Below are positions 1 through 8,947 of a stretch of 64,000 nt of DNA, piece by piece (the first letter of the stretch is position 1; each line of letters opens with the position of its first letter). Source of the DNA: Ignavibacterium sp. (GTDB lineage Bacteria > Bacteroidota > Ignavibacteria > Ignavibacteriales > Ignavibacteriaceae); NCBI GenBank assembly GCA_032027145.1, contig JAVSMP010000001.1, forward strand, positions 520,903-584,902, read 5' to 3'. The notes below the pieces were generated by a model. The model was not told the origin of the DNA. It was given only the letters and a program-made list of their open reading frames with translations, and searched no databases. The translations under genes were made by a program, and so were the position numbers.

Positions 1-2195
1 AATGCAGATTGAATTGTTTGAGCAATATCAATTGTAGAAACACCGAGCGCTCTAGCTTTTTGTCTATCAATCGAAATTTTAAGTTCCGGTTTATTAAACT
101 TAAGATTTGTCTCAACTACAGTGAAAGCATTAGTTTTTTTTGCTTCTTCAATAAACAGAGGTAAAAATTTTCTCAATGCTTCGAAGTTAGGTGCCTGTAA
201 TACAAATTGTATCGGTAACCCGGCTCTTCTGCCGCCGATTGTTTGCTGTTGAGTTATGAATGTTCTGGCTCCGCTTAAACTGCTTACAACAGGGGTTAAA
301 TCATCAGCAATTTGCTGCTGAGATCTTTCCCTATTTTCTGCATCTTTTAAAATCAAGTTTATAGAGCCGGAGTTAACTGAAGAAGCTCCCCAGCCCGGAG
401 ATGTTATCGAGATTATGCCTTCCTTCTCAGGTACTTTGTCCTTTAAGACTTGAACTGTCTCATCAATATACCGCTCCATATATTCAAATGTAGCACCCTC
501 CTGAGCTGTTATACTTAAATTAAGTCTTCCTCTGTCTTCAAGCGGTGCAAGTTCTGTCGGCAATGCTGAGTAAATAACATAAATTAATGCCAGCGCGGCA
601 AATGTAACAGGAAATGCAAGCCATCTGTGTTCTATAAAATATTTAAGCTGTCTTTGATAAGTATTATTGAAGGAAACAAAAAATGGTTCGGTTAAATTGT
701 AAAACCAATTATGATGCTCTCTGCGTTTAAGAATTTTTGTACTTAACATTGGTGTTAAAGTAAGAGCAACAAATGCGGAGATAATAACCGAGCCGGCTAC
801 AACCATACCAAATTCGCGGAACAATCTTCCGGTTATGCCCTGTAAAAAAATAACCGGCATAAATACAGCAGAAAGAGCAATGGTGGTTGATATTACAGCA
901 AAAAATATTTCTGCGGATCCTTTTCTTCCAGCTTCAACAGGGTCCATTTTGTTTTCAATTTTTGTATAAATATTTTCAAGAACAACAATTGCATCATCAA
1001 CAACCATCCCGATTGCCAGAACAATGCCCAGCAATGTTAAAACATTTATTGAAAAGTCAGCAATATACATTATGAAAAATGTACCAATCAATGAGATCGG
1101 TATTACAAGTATCGGAATCAGAGTGGTTCTCCAATCGCGTAAAAACAAAAATATTATCAATACAACCAAACAGAATGCAAGAATTATTGTTTCTTCCACT
1201 TCTTTGATTGAATTGCGGATGAAAGTAGTAATATCAAAGCCAATACCTGTTTTAATATCCGGCGGCAGACTTTTTTTAATTACTTCAAGTCTCTTATAAA
1301 ACTCGTCTGCAATTGCAATATTATTTGCACCCGCCTGTGAAATCAATACAACACCAACCATTGGAATTCCGTCACGCTTTAAAATAGTGCGCTCATTCTC
1401 GGCACCAAGTTGCGAATGCCCTACATCCTTAACTCTTACAATGTTTCCGCCAATCTCTTTAATGATTAGATTATCAAATTCAACTTCAGTCTGTAATCTT
1501 CCGATTGTTCTGATAGAAAGCTCTGTATTATCTCCCTCTATTCTACCTGAGGGTAGTTCAACGTTTTCTCTGTTCAGAGCATTTCTTACATCAACCGGAG
1601 AAAGACGGAAAGCTGCAAGTTTAGCTGGGTCCAGCCACAGCCTCATTGCGTATTTTCTTTCACCCCAGATTTGAACTGATCCAACTCCGCTTATAGTTTG
1701 CAGTCTTTCTTTAAAAATATTATTTGCAATTTCACTCAGCTCAAGCAAGCTTCTGGTATCGCTTTGGATATTAAGGAACACTATTGGAGTTGCATCTGCA
1801 TCCGCCTTTGAGACAATCGGCATATCAATATCTGGTGGAAGATTAAAAAGAGCTCTTGATACTCTGTCACGAACATCATTAGCTGCTGCTTCCATATCAA
1901 TATCAATATCAAATTCAACTGTAATTGTACTTCTTCCATCCCGGCTTGCTGATGTTAATGATTTTATGCCGGCAATACCATTAATTGATTCTTCCAACGG
2001 TTCTGTAATCTGGCTTTCGATTACATCAGCATTTGCTCCAACATAATTTGTTGAAACTGTTATTATTGGGGGATCAACTGAGGGAAATTCTCTAACACCG
2101 AGATATGTATAACCTAAAACTCCAAACACTATGATGATTATAGACATAACCATCGCAAGAACAGGGCGCTGAATACTTATTGAAGAAAGACTCAT
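1..2195 (-). CDS. RND multidrug efflux permease, HAE1/AcrB type (3' end beyond window)
   Basis: I translated this from the minus strand starting at the ATG at 2195-2193; the frame stays open to the window edge, so about 731 N-terminal residues are visible and the C-terminus is missing. It opens with the usual RND first helix (I-Q-R-P-V-L-A-M-V) and a periplasmic loop containing S-R-D-G-R-S. Further on, transmembrane segment 4 carries the paired aspartates (G-M-V-V-D-D-A-I-V) used for proton relay in AcrB-family pumps. A second periplasmic loop follows. These inner-membrane transporters export drugs or other amphiphiles by proton antiport, in complex with an adaptor and a TolC-like channel. 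The adaptor gene ends 10 bp upstream in the same direction; no outer-membrane channel gene is visible. The substrate cannot be told from sequence. Confidence 0.95.
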   Translation of the reverse strand, partial: MSLSSISIQRPVLAMVMSIIIIVFGVLGYTYLGVREFPSVDPPIITVSTNYVGANADVIESQITEPLEESINGIAGIKSLTSASRDGRSTITVEFDIDIDMEAAANDVRDRVSRALFNLPPDIDMPIVSKADADATPIVFLNIQSDTRSLLELSEIANNIFKERLQTISGVGSVQIWGERKYAMRLWLDPAKLAAFRLSPVDVRNALNRENVELPSGRIEGDNTELSIRTIGRLQTEVEFDNLIIKEIGGNIVRVKDVGHSQLGAENERTILKRDGIPMVGVVLISQAGANNIAIADEFYKRLEVIKKSLPPDIKTGIGFDITTFIRNSIKEVEETIILAFCLVVLIIFLFLRDWRTTLIPILVIPISLIGTFFIMYIADFSINVLTLLGIVLAIGMVVDDAIVVLENIYTKIENKMDPVEAGRKGSAEIFFAVISTTIALSAVFMPVIFLQGITGRLFREFGMVVAGSVIISAFVALTLTPMLSTKILKRREHHNWFYNLTEPFFVSFNNTYQRQLKYFIEHRWLAFPVTFAALALIYVIYSALPTELAPLEDRGRLNLSITAQEGATFEYMERYIDETVQVLKDKVPEKEGIISITSPGWGASSVNSGSINLILKDAENRERSQQQIADDLTPVVSSLSGARTFITQQQTIGGRRAGLPIQFVLQAPNFEALRKFLPLFIEEAKKTNAFTVVETNLKFNKPELKISIDRQKARALGVSTIDIAQTIQSA

Positions 2196-2205
2196 TTATA
2201 ATTTC

Positions 2206-3279
2206 TTATTTAACAAACTCAGAAATAGTAACTTTTGACATTGGTTTAATTTGAAGTATCCCCGAAGTTATTACTGTATCACCAGCATTTAATCCTGAAA
2301 CAACCTGAATGGAGGTTTCTTCTCTTATACCAATATCTACATTTTGTTGGGCTACTACACCATTTTTATAAAGATAAACTTTCTGACCTTTTAGCTCCGG
2401 AACAATTGCAACAGAGGGCACTAATATTGCATCATTGATTTTTTTAAGACTAAGTTCAACATTTGCAAACGCTCCCGGAATCAGCTCAGAATAATTTGAA
2501 TTGCATATAGCTCTAATTTTCAATGTCCTTGTTCCGGGATCAATTTTAGGTTCTATCGCATAAATTTTTGCTTTAAAAACAGTTGCACTGCCGCTTATCT
2601 TAAAATCTAACTCATCTCCCTTTTTTACCGATGTTGAATACTTTTCAGGAATAGAAAAATCAATCTTAATAATATTCAAATTCTGAAAAGTAGCTATAAT
2701 AGTGGATGTTGTAAGATAACTTCCTTCACTAACTGATCTTAATCCAATTGTACCGCTAAATGGTGCGCGAATTTCAGTTTTATCTATTTGCGCTTTAATT
2801 AAATCATAATCTGCTTTATTAACATTAAGTTCGCCAAGTGTGTTATCATACTCTTCCTGGCTGATTAAATTTCCATCACGCAATTGTCTTTGTCTGAATT
2901 CTTTTTCTTCGGCAAGTTTAACCTTTGACTCTGCTCTTCTTAATTGAGCCTGCAGATCTGCATCGTTTATTTTTACAAGAAGATCGCCTTTATCAACATA
3001 ACTTCCTTCATTAAAGAGAATTTTCGTTATCTTACCCGCAACTTCACTCTTTAGCTCTACTTCTTCATTCGCTAATATTGTTCCCGTAGTTAACACATTA
3101 TTATTCATTATCTGCGGTACTACAATGTAAGCTTTAACAGATACAGGATCTTCAGTTTTATTGCCGGCAAGATTGTTATTTTCTTTTGAAGATGAAGAAA
3201 GAAGTTTTGGCAACAGTATTATTAAAAGTAAAACCAGGATTACTGCCGTGATAATAATTTTTTTAATGTTGTTTTTCAT
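2206..3279 (-). CDS. RND efflux periplasmic adaptor (membrane fusion protein)
   Basis: A 357-residue protein with an N-terminal membrane anchor (residues about 8-27, very hydrophobic). It is followed by a split lipoyl/barrel-sandwich region (E-V-A-G-K-I near residue 80 and A-P-F-S-G-T-I-G near 172), a short helical hairpin between them, and a beta-barrel ending in a typical V-T-S-G-I-L-Q-I segment. The length matches the AcrA/MexA/HlyD_D23 adaptor family. It bridges the inner-membrane pump to an outer-membrane channel. It lies 10 bp upstream of the permease in the same orientation, so the two form an operon with the adaptor first. No regulator gene is adjacent. Confidence 0.95.
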   Translation of the reverse strand: MKNNIKKIIITAVILVLLLIILLPKLLSSSSKENNNLAGNKTEDPVSVKAYIVVPQIMNNNVLTTGTILANEEVELKSEVAGKITKILFNEGSYVDKGDLLVKINDADLQAQLRRAESKVKLAEEKEFRQRQLRDGNLISQEEYDNTLGELNVNKADYDLIKAQIDKTEIRAPFSGTIGLRSVSEGSYLTTSTIIATFQNLNIIKIDFSIPEKYSTSVKKGDELDFKISGSATVFKAKIYAIEPKIDPGTRTLKIRAICNSNYSELIPGAFANVELSLKKINDAILVPSVAIVPELKGQKVYLYKNGVVAQQNVDIGIREETSIQVVSGLNAGDTVITSGILQIKPMSKVTISEFVK

Positions 3280-3371
3280 AATTGAAGTTTAATATCAAAG
3301 TAACCAAATAAAATCTTAACTAAAATATAGAAATAAAAAAGGCTAATTTATAAAACTTGTGATGTAGAATA

Positions 3372-4010
3372 TTATTTTGTCAATATCATTTTCTTTATTT
3401 GGGTAAAGCCAGCCGTTGATAATTGGTAGATATAAACTCCGCTTGGTAATTCTGCTGCATTAAAATCAACACTGTAATTACCTGCTTCTTTGTTTTCATT
3501 TACAAGAGTTGCTATTTCTTTGCCAAGAATATCATAAACTTTTAATGTTACAAATTGTTTGTTGGCTATTGCATACTGAATACTGGTTACAGAATTAAAG
3601 GGATTCGGGAAATTTTGATTTAAAGAAAATCTTGTTGGAATACTTACTTCAACTTCAATAGTATTTGAATATTCAAACGTTCCATCAAAATCGGTTTGCT
3701 TTAACCTGTATTGATATTTACCAGTAGAAAGATTTTCATCTACAAAAGAATATGATTGTGGTTCTGTTGTTGTACCATTACCGTTTACAAAATCGATGTT
3801 TTTCCATTCCTCATTTTTATTATCTCGTCTTTCGATGTGAAATCCCTGATTATTTATCTCTGAAGCAGTTATCCAGCTAAGTAACACATTATTACCGTTT
3901 ACTTCAGCAGAGAATGATGCAAGCTCTACAGGGACAGTTCTTCCTGCTGTCCTATACTCTCCGTTCATATCTGCACCTACCCAGATATATCCGCTTGAGT
4001 CAATTGCCAT
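3372..4010 (-). CDS. C-terminal part of a secreted protein with type IX sorting domain (probably a remnant)
   Basis: The frame is open from 4190 but its upper part runs back through the rpmE gene and its terminator, so I placed the start at the internal ATG at 4010, which has no convincing ribosome binding site. The first residues after it (S-G-Y-I-W-V-G-A-D) look like the last blade of a two-component-regulator-type beta-propeller. A fibronectin-like segment follows (V-L-L-S-W-I-T-A-S-E), and the end is a textbook type IX secretion sorting domain (F-S-L-N-Q-N-F-P-N-P-F-N, later G-V-Y-I-Y-Q-L, final K-K-M-I-L-T-K). There is no signal peptide, so as it stands it cannot be exported. This suggests the 3' remnant of a larger cell-surface protein whose front was lost beside rpmE. 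Confidence 0.6.
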   Translation of the reverse strand: MAIDSSGYIWVGADMNGEYRTAGRTVPVELASFSAEVNGNNVLLSWITASEINNQGFHIERRDNKNEEWKNIDFVNGNGTTTEPQSYSFVDENLSTGKYQYRLKQTDFDGTFEYSNTIEVEVSIPTRFSLNQNFPNPFNSVTSIQYAIANKQFVTLKVYDILGKEIATLVNENKEAGNYSVDFNAAELPSGVYIYQLSTAGFTQIKKMILTK

Positions 4011-4051
4011 AAAAAGAACAGAGTATCCTAAACCGGATAAACCATTAAAAT

Positions 4052-4076
4052 AAAAAACCCCGAATGTTCGGGGTTT
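4052..4076 (-). terminator. Intrinsic terminator of rpmE
   Basis: A perfect 10-bp inverted repeat (AAACCCCGAA / TTCGGGGTTT) with a 2-nt centre lies 20 bp beyond the L31 stop codon. On the minus strand it runs into a T-rich stretch. It also separates L31 from the remnant secreted-protein frame. Confidence 0.9.
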
Positions 4077-4095
4077 ATCACACCTCAAAAAACTA

Positions 4096-4344
4096 TTATT
4101 TCTTTTTGCTGTATTTTTTGTTGAACTTTTCAACTCTGCCGGCAGTATCAAGTAATTTTTGTTTTCCTGTAAAAAACGGATGTGAACCACTTGATATATC
4201 CAACTTTACTAAGGGATAGGTTTTGCCATCAGTCCATTCAATAGTATCATTTGTTTTAATCGTCGATCTGGTTAAAATTGCAAAATCACAAGATGCATCT
4301 TGAAATACAACTGGCTTATATTCCGGGTGAATTCCTGATTTCAT
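4096..4344 (-). CDS. rpmE2: 50S ribosomal protein L31, type B (zinc-independent form)
   Basis: An 82-residue protein starting M-K-S-G-I-H-P-E-Y with the type B signature G-S-H-P-F-F-T-G and a basic C-terminal tail (F-N-K-K-Y-S-K-K-K). Only one cysteine (S-C-D-F) remains, so the four-cysteine zinc site of type A L31 is absent; the length agrees with type B. It is a peripheral protein of the large subunit. The gene is monocistronic: a TATTTTTG promoter-like box lies about 24 bp upstream and a strong terminator follows. In other bacteria type B copies can replace the zinc form under zinc shortage; I see no Zur-like operator here. Confidence 0.95.
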   Translation of the reverse strand: MKSGIHPEYKPVVFQDASCDFAILTRSTIKTNDTIEWTDGKTYPLVKLDISSGSHPFFTGKQKLLDTAGRVEKFNKKYSKKK

Positions 4345-4367
4345 ATCATTCCTAATTATTTGGTTTT

Positions 4368-4375
4368 CAAAAATA
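4368..4375 (-). promoter_or_regulatory. Possible -7 promoter element of rpmE
   Basis: The minus strand reads TATTTTTG, matching the Bacteroidota -7 consensus TAnnTTTG, 24 bp upstream of the L31 start. No TTTG is found at the -33 position, so the evidence is the single box. Confidence 0.4.
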
Positions 4376-4421
4376 GTGGGTGTAAATATATGATTTTAAG
4401 CTAAATTATCCAATAAATGTT

Positions 4422-5129
4422 TTAAGGCATTTTCTCTGATTTTTGTTCATTACCGGCTTCTTTTTGACCCTCAGCCTTCATTTTCAGCAGTTGAACTTCC
4501 TGCTTTTCTTTGGTGGATAAACTTCGCTGCATAAAATTTAAGTTTTTCTTACTTACTTCCTGTGAACTTACATTAACAGGCGTTTGGATTAGATTCTCTT
4601 CCAGCTTTTGAACTTTATTAGATTGAATACTGTCTGAAGTTGTTTTTTCATTATACGATACTTCAGGAATTATCCCGCGATTGGTACCAAGCACCTCTTC
4701 AGTATTTTTTTCTTCACCTTTAGCTGTCTTATCCTTAAAATTCTCTTTTACTGATTCCCGCCTGATTGTGTTCTGCTCTTTTTTAGGTTTCTTACTTATT
4801 TCTTCATCTTCATTCTGAAGAATTATATCATCCATCGTCTCAGTTATATAAATATCCTCTCTCAGGCGCGGTTCAATATTCAAGGGATCTTCCATAACTT
4901 CCGAATTACCATCAACAACAAAGAAAATAATTATTGTTGATGCAAGAACAACTGCAGCCGGAACAAGCTTTGGCGGAGTAAGAAGATTTTTCCAAAAGCT
5001 TTTTTTCTGTTTCTTTCCAGTTGAATTTATTTTTCTGAACAGCTCAGTTTCAAAGTTTTTCGGTGCATTAACTTCCGGCAAGTTTTTTAAATCTTCTAAC
5101 AACTTTTTATTTATATTTTCATCATTCAT
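4422..5129 (-). CDS. Single-pass membrane protein paired with ECF sigma factor (possible anti-sigma factor)
   Basis: A 235-residue protein beginning 5 bp after the sigma-factor stop codon, so almost certainly cotranscribed. Residues 1-45 are charged and cytoplasmic-looking (K-N-L-P-E-V-N-A-P-K-N-F near 16-27). Residues about 55-71 form one hydrophobic helix (V-P-A-A-V-V-L-A-S-T-I-I-I-F-F-V-V). The rest is a long acidic/basic low-complexity tail without recognisable fold, ending in heptad-like Lys/Glu-rich sequence. I see no zinc-binding HxxxCxxC motif, so a classical ZAS anti-sigma factor is not shown. The anti-sigma role is inferred from position and topology only. Confidence 0.75.
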   Translation of the reverse strand: MNDENINKKLLEDLKNLPEVNAPKNFETELFRKINSTGKKQKKSFWKNLLTPPKLVPAAVVLASTIIIFFVVDGNSEVMEDPLNIEPRLREDIYITETMDDIILQNEDEEISKKPKKEQNTIRRESVKENFKDKTAKGEEKNTEEVLGTNRGIIPEVSYNEKTTSDSIQSNKVQKLEENLIQTPVNVSSQEVSKKNLNFMQRSLSTKEKQEVQLLKMKAEGQKEAGNEQKSEKMP

Positions 5130-5134
5130 CTATC

Positions 5135-5719
5135 TCAATCCTTATAAATATCCTTTAGATATTTTTGCAGCTCTGATCTGCCGCGGTTAATCCGAGATTT
5201 AACGGTTCCAATTTCTATTTGCATAATTTCCGCAATTTCCTCATAAGATAATTCTTGTATGTCTCTTAAAATCACTGCCTCACGATAAGTATCTCTTACT
5301 TTCAATAGTGCTTTCTGAATAATTTCACTTTTAATTTTCATATCAGTTTGAATATCCGGTCTATAGGCTTCGTCAGGAATATCAAATGTCTTCTGTTCGT
5401 CGCCATAACTGTTAATTGAAAAGAAATTTCTTCTGCGTTTTCGCTGATATTCAGTACGGGCAAGATTGCCTGCGATTGTATAAATCCAGGTTGAAAATTT
5501 TGCCAAAGAACTATAGTTATCTTTGTATCTGTAAACTTTTATAAAAGTATCCTGAACTACATCAACGCAACTATCATAATCACCAAGAAATCTATATACA
5601 AAATTTATTAACGGATTTTTAAATCTGCTTACCAAAATCTCAAATGCTTTTTCATTTCCACTGCTTTGAAATTCAAGTATAAGCTCTTCATCTGATAAAT
5701 CGTTAAAATTTCTTTCCAC
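5135..5719 (-). CDS. ECF RNA polymerase sigma factor (sigma-70 family, RpoE-like)
   Basis: A 194-residue protein with region 2 (D-Y-D-S-C-V-D-V-V-Q-D-T-F-I-K-V-Y followed by F-S-T-W-I-Y-T-I-A) and region 4 (Y-R-E-A-V-I-L-R-D-I-Q-E-L-S-Y-E-E-I-A with I-G-T-V-K-S-R-I-N-R-G-R). Both are diagnostic of extracytoplasmic-function sigma factors. The start codon is GTG. It is followed after 5 bp by the membrane protein gene, the usual sigma/anti-sigma arrangement. The regulon and inducing signal are unknown; the upstream 95 bp show no clear promoter box. Confidence 0.95.
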   Translation of the reverse strand: MERNFNDLSDEELILEFQSSGNEKAFEILVSRFKNPLINFVYRFLGDYDSCVDVVQDTFIKVYRYKDNYSSLAKFSTWIYTIAGNLARTEYQRKRRRNFFSINSYGDEQKTFDIPDEAYRPDIQTDMKIKSEIIQKALLKVRDTYREAVILRDIQELSYEEIAEIMQIEIGTVKSRINRGRSELQKYLKDIYKD

Positions 5720-5814
5720 CAGTCAACTTTTACTTGGTTAGTATAAATTTTGTTTCAATTTTTATTTGAAAATTACTAAAAAGACTTGAATTATTATATG
5801 TTCAACTGTTTTTC

Positions 5815-6825
5815 TTAGTCCTGAATTATTTCTGCAATCAAAACCGTCAACAATGTATAATCATCAATTGATGTAGTTTTCAAAGAAATATCTGCTTTAA
5901 GCAATGCAGAAAAAACATCGGCAAGCTGTTTGTTTGAGTATAATTTTCGAGCATTATGATATCCGGGTAAGTAGTATGGATGTGTTCCTAAAGCTCTGGC
6001 AATCTGATATTCATTCGTTTTCGATGCAGTAAGTTCTGTTAATCTTGCTAATCCTGTAAAATATTTATTAAGCATCCCAATTATCTGTATTGGATCAATG
6101 CCGTTTTTTAACAGATTGTGCGCAACTTTTAATGCACTACTTTTATTTCTTTTTGCCAAAGCGTTTTGTAAATCGAAAATAGTATATTGTTTCAATGATG
6201 TTGAAAGTCCTCTTATACTTTCGATTGTTATTTCTTTGTTTTCACCAATATATAGAATTATTTTTTCAAGCTGCGCTTCCAGTGAGCTTCTGTTTTCACC
6301 TGATATATCCATTAGCAGCTGTGCGTTTTCATAGGATATCTTTTTATTATTCTTTTCAGCAGTTAAGATTATCCACTCAATTAAAGAATTTCCTTTTAAC
6401 TCTTTAGCTTCAAAAAGATAACCCAGACTTAAAAGCGTTTTGTATGGTTCTGATTCGATATTACTAATAGAGCCTTCATGCAAGAAAATAATTACAGAAA
6501 AGTCTGCGGGTTCTTTCAGATAATTTACCAGCTCTTTTTTTTCTTTCACTTTTTCTGTTTGTTTAAGAGTAATAAGTTTTTTTTCAGAACCGAAAGGAAA
6601 TGTTGAAGCTAATCCAACTATATTGGCAAAGGTTTGTTTTTCTCCGAAATAAGTTTCTTTATCAAAGTCAGAAGTAATATAAGGACTTAAAATTTCTTCA
6701 ATAGCTTTATGTGTAGTTTCAATGCTGTATGTATCTTCTCCAAATAAGTAGTAAACAGGTAAAATCTTTTTTTGTTTTAACTGTTTTTGTATTTCCTGAA
6801 TTGTTGGAGCTTTAGTTTTTGCCAT
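5815..6825 (-). CDS. holA: DNA polymerase III delta subunit
   Basis: A 336-residue protein, normal length for HolA. It has the N-terminal clamp-loader fold (L-P-V-Y-Y-L-F-G-E-D-T-Y near 20-31), the segment F-P-F-G-S-E-K-K-L around residue 77-85, and the C-terminal helical collar (L-K-Q-Y-T-I-F-D-L-Q-N-A-L). Delta is the wrench that opens the beta sliding clamp within the clamp-loader complex. The ATG has no Shine-Dalgarno sequence. Only 7 bp separate it from the T-tract of a terminator-like hairpin belonging to the upstream cyclophilin gene. Confidence 0.93.
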   Translation of the reverse strand: MAKTKAPTIQEIQKQLKQKKILPVYYLFGEDTYSIETTHKAIEEILSPYITSDFDKETYFGEKQTFANIVGLASTFPFGSEKKLITLKQTEKVKEKKELVNYLKEPADFSVIIFLHEGSISNIESEPYKTLLSLGYLFEAKELKGNSLIEWIILTAEKNNKKISYENAQLLMDISGENRSSLEAQLEKIILYIGENKEITIESIRGLSTSLKQYTIFDLQNALAKRNKSSALKVAHNLLKNGIDPIQIIGMLNKYFTGLARLTELTASKTNEYQIARALGTHPYYLPGYHNARKLYSNKQLADVFSALLKADISLKTTSIDDYTLLTVLIAEIIQD

Positions 6826-6832
6826 TGAATAT

Positions 6833-6862
6833 AAAAAGATGACATCGGTTTAAGATGTCATC
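6833..6862 (-). terminator. Intrinsic terminator between cyclophilin gene and holA
   Basis: On the minus strand a 9-bp perfect stem (GATGACATC / GATGTCATC, 7-nt loop) is followed by TTTTT. It lies 14 bp beyond the cyclophilin stop codon, and its T-tract ends only 7 bp before the holA ATG. The holA message must therefore start inside or upstream of the hairpin. Confidence 0.8.
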
Positions 6863-6876
6863 CAGTTTTTCTTTAA

Positions 6877-7446
6877 TTATCTTTTTTCTATTGTCACGCT
6901 TTCCATTACTACATCTTTTAATGGTCTATCCTGCGGATTTTTTTCCACTTTACCAATTGCTTTAACCACATCCATTCCCTTAATAACCTTACCAAAAACA
7001 GTATGATGATTATTAAGCCAGGGAGTGGGAGCCAGTGTAATAAAAAACTGACTGCCATTAGTGTTAGATCCTGCATTGGCCATTGATAAAATACCTTCGC
7101 TGTCGTGTTTTAATGAATCAACAAATTCATCATTAAATTTTTTGCCCCAAATACTCTCGCCGCCTCTTCCGGTTCCAGTCGGATCACCGCCCTGAATCAT
7201 AAAGCCATCAATAACCCTGTGAAAAATTACACCGTTGTAATAACCTTTATTTGCAAGTCCAACAAAATTTTCTACAGTTTTGGGAGTTGCCTTTTCAAAT
7301 AATTCTAATTCAATAACGCCCATATTTGTTTTGATTACTGCTACTGTTAAGCTATCTGACATTTTTTTAGTATCCTTATTTTGTGATATTATATTTGAAG
7401 TAAAAACAAGCGAAAGTAAGATCAATGTTAAAAAAAGTTTTTTCAT
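6877..7446 (-). CDS. Exported peptidyl-prolyl cis-trans isomerase, cyclophilin type
   Basis: A 189-residue protein with an N-terminal signal peptide (hydrophobic residues 3-21, S-Q cleavage region) and one complete cyclophilin domain: [16 protein letters not shown] carries the catalytic Arg, G-S-Q-F-F-I-T-L the core, and H-T-V-F-G-K-V the third motif. It accelerates proline isomerisation during folding, here most likely in the periplasm. It lies 10 bp downstream of uppP in the same direction and is followed by its own terminator. Confidence 0.95.
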   Translation of the reverse strand: MKKLFLTLILLSLVFTSNIISQNKDTKKMSDSLTVAVIKTNMGVIELELFEKATPKTVENFVGLANKGYYNGVIFHRVIDGFMIQGGDPTGTGRGGESIWGKKFNDEFVDSLKHDSEGILSMANAGSNTNGSQFFITLAPTPWLNNHHTVFGKVIKGMDVVKAIGKVEKNPQDRPLKDVVMESVTIEKR

Positions 7447-7456
7447 TTTGCCTCCT

Positions 7457-8305
7457 TTATGGGTTTATAACATTTGAATAAAGTAAAATTAAAATCAACA
7501 CACCAAGGGCTATCCGGTAGAAAATAAAAATGAAGGTTGTGTTCTTTTTTAGATACTTTAGTAAAAAATCTATTGCAAGATAACCACTAATACCAGAAAT
7601 CAAAGTGGCAATAATAAGATTAATTGCAATATCAAAATTAATAAATGCAAAAGATTCTTTTAGTTGAAGCAAGCCGCTCGCAAGCACAGCTGGTACACTT
7701 AAGAGAAATGAAAATCTTGCAGCAACATCCCGCTTTAAACCTAAAAACAAACCTCCTGTTATTGTTGTTCCTGATCGAGAGGAGCCGGGTATTAATGCAA
7801 CCGCCTGGGCAATACCAATCATAATAGAATCAAATAGTGTAATATCCTTTAAGTCTTTTTTAAATCTTGCAGTTTTTTCTGCGGCTGCAAGGATAATTGC
7901 GAGGATAATCAAGCTGCCGCCAATCACATACAGATTTTTTGTTAACGCACCTTCAATTGCATCTTTAAATAATAATCCAATTATAACAATCGGTACCGTT
8001 CCAATAATTATCATCCAGCCAAGTTTTGAATTAAGAGTTTGTTCAGAATATTTAACTCTGCTTTGCAGATTGTTCCGGATGAATTCAATAAATATTGACC
8101 ATAAATCTTTCCAGAAATAAACCAGAATTGAAACCATTGTTCCAAGTTGAATAACAGCAATAAAAGATGTCCACTGCTCAGGATGTTCTTCAGAAATCAG
8201 ACCCATAAATTTTCCGGCAAGAGTTAAATGACCGGTACTGCTGATTGGAAGAAACTCCGTAATTCCCTGAATTAAACCAAGAATAATTGCATCAATAATA
8301 CTCAA
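7457..8305 (-). CDS. uppP: Undecaprenyl-diphosphatase
   Basis: A 282-residue polytopic membrane protein of the BacA/UppP family. The first motif is seen at residues 17-27 ([11 protein letters not shown]) and the second near 170 (P-G-S-S-R-S-G-T-T). These are the two active-site loops, with catalytic Glu, His, Ser and Arg. The enzyme removes a phosphate from undecaprenyl diphosphate to recycle the lipid carrier for peptidoglycan and surface glycans, and gives bacitracin resistance when abundant. It sits 9 bp after the outer-membrane protein gene. Confidence 0.97.
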   Translation of the reverse strand: MSIIDAIILGLIQGITEFLPISSTGHLTLAGKFMGLISEEHPEQWTSFIAVIQLGTMVSILVYFWKDLWSIFIEFIRNNLQSRVKYSEQTLNSKLGWMIIIGTVPIVIIGLLFKDAIEGALTKNLYVIGGSLIILAIILAAAEKTARFKKDLKDITLFDSIMIGIAQAVALIPGSSRSGTTITGGLFLGLKRDVAARFSFLLSVPAVLASGLLQLKESFAFINFDIAINLIIATLISGISGYLAIDFLLKYLKKNTTFIFIFYRIALGVLILILLYSNVINP

Positions 8306-8314
8306 ACTATCTCC

Positions 8315-8947
8315 TTAAAACTGATAAGAAATTCCAAGTCTAACTCCAAAAGACAATGAACTAAAATTTGTATTCTCAACTTTATTGTTTAATGAATTAC
8401 TGTCTGGCTTACCAAGTGCATCATAGCGAATATCAGCAGCAATGTGTGCATAAACATCCTGTGCGATAGCAGTATTTCCTGCAGCTCTTAACAAAAATCC
8501 AAACCCTAAAGAAGAATAATCATAATTATTTGGATCGGCAGGAAGCTTTTCTGTAATAGACAGAAGCCTTACACCAGCACCACCTCCAAATTTTAGATTA
8601 TATCCATTATCTGCTATTACAAAATTATACAGCAGCGATGGCATTATTAAAGAATAGCTCAAATCGTAATTACCGCTAAGTGAACTTCCATTGTACGAGT
8701 TTAATAAATATCCGATTTCTAATTCAAGCTGTGAATTATCAGAAATCATTCTGCCGTAAGAACCTGAAAAATTTACAGCGGAACTAAAATCACTAAGCTT
8801 GTCTGTATAATTTGCTTCAAGATAATTTTTTAATTCAGGAATACTGATAAAATCAATTCCCATTGACGCTCTTACTTCATTTCCTTTTTGTGCCATAGTT
8901 AAAAATGGAACTGTAATCAATGCTACAACAAAAATAATATTTTTCAT
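8315..8947 (-). CDS. Outer-membrane beta-barrel protein (porin-like), function unknown
   Basis: A 210-residue protein with a signal peptide (hydrophobic 3-18, cleavage after M-A-Q) and alternating hydrophobic strands separated by Asn/Ser/Gly-rich turns (for example N-S-Q-L-E-L-E-I-G-Y-L-L). It ends in a terminal aromatic, Q-F, as outer-membrane barrels do. Size suggests an eight-stranded OmpA/OmpX-type barrel. It overlaps the upstream flippase gene by 4 bp (ATGA), so translation is probably coupled. Confidence 0.8.
   Translation of the reverse strand: MKNIIFVVALITVPFLTMAQKGNEVRASMGIDFISIPELKNYLEANYTDKLSDFSSAVNFSGSYGRMISDNSQLELEIGYLLNSYNGSSLSGNYDLSYSLIMPSLLYNFVIADNGYNLKFGGGAGVRLLSITEKLPADPNNYDYSSLGFGFLLRAAGNTAIAQDVYAHIAADIRYDALGKPDSNSLNNKVENTNFSSLSFGVRLGISYQF

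Noticed and set aside
6098..6407. Plus-strand frames within holA, and similar frames opposite infB, pnp, ftsK and the sigma/TonB gene
   Set aside because: Shadows of strongly supported minus-strand genes, without domain signatures.
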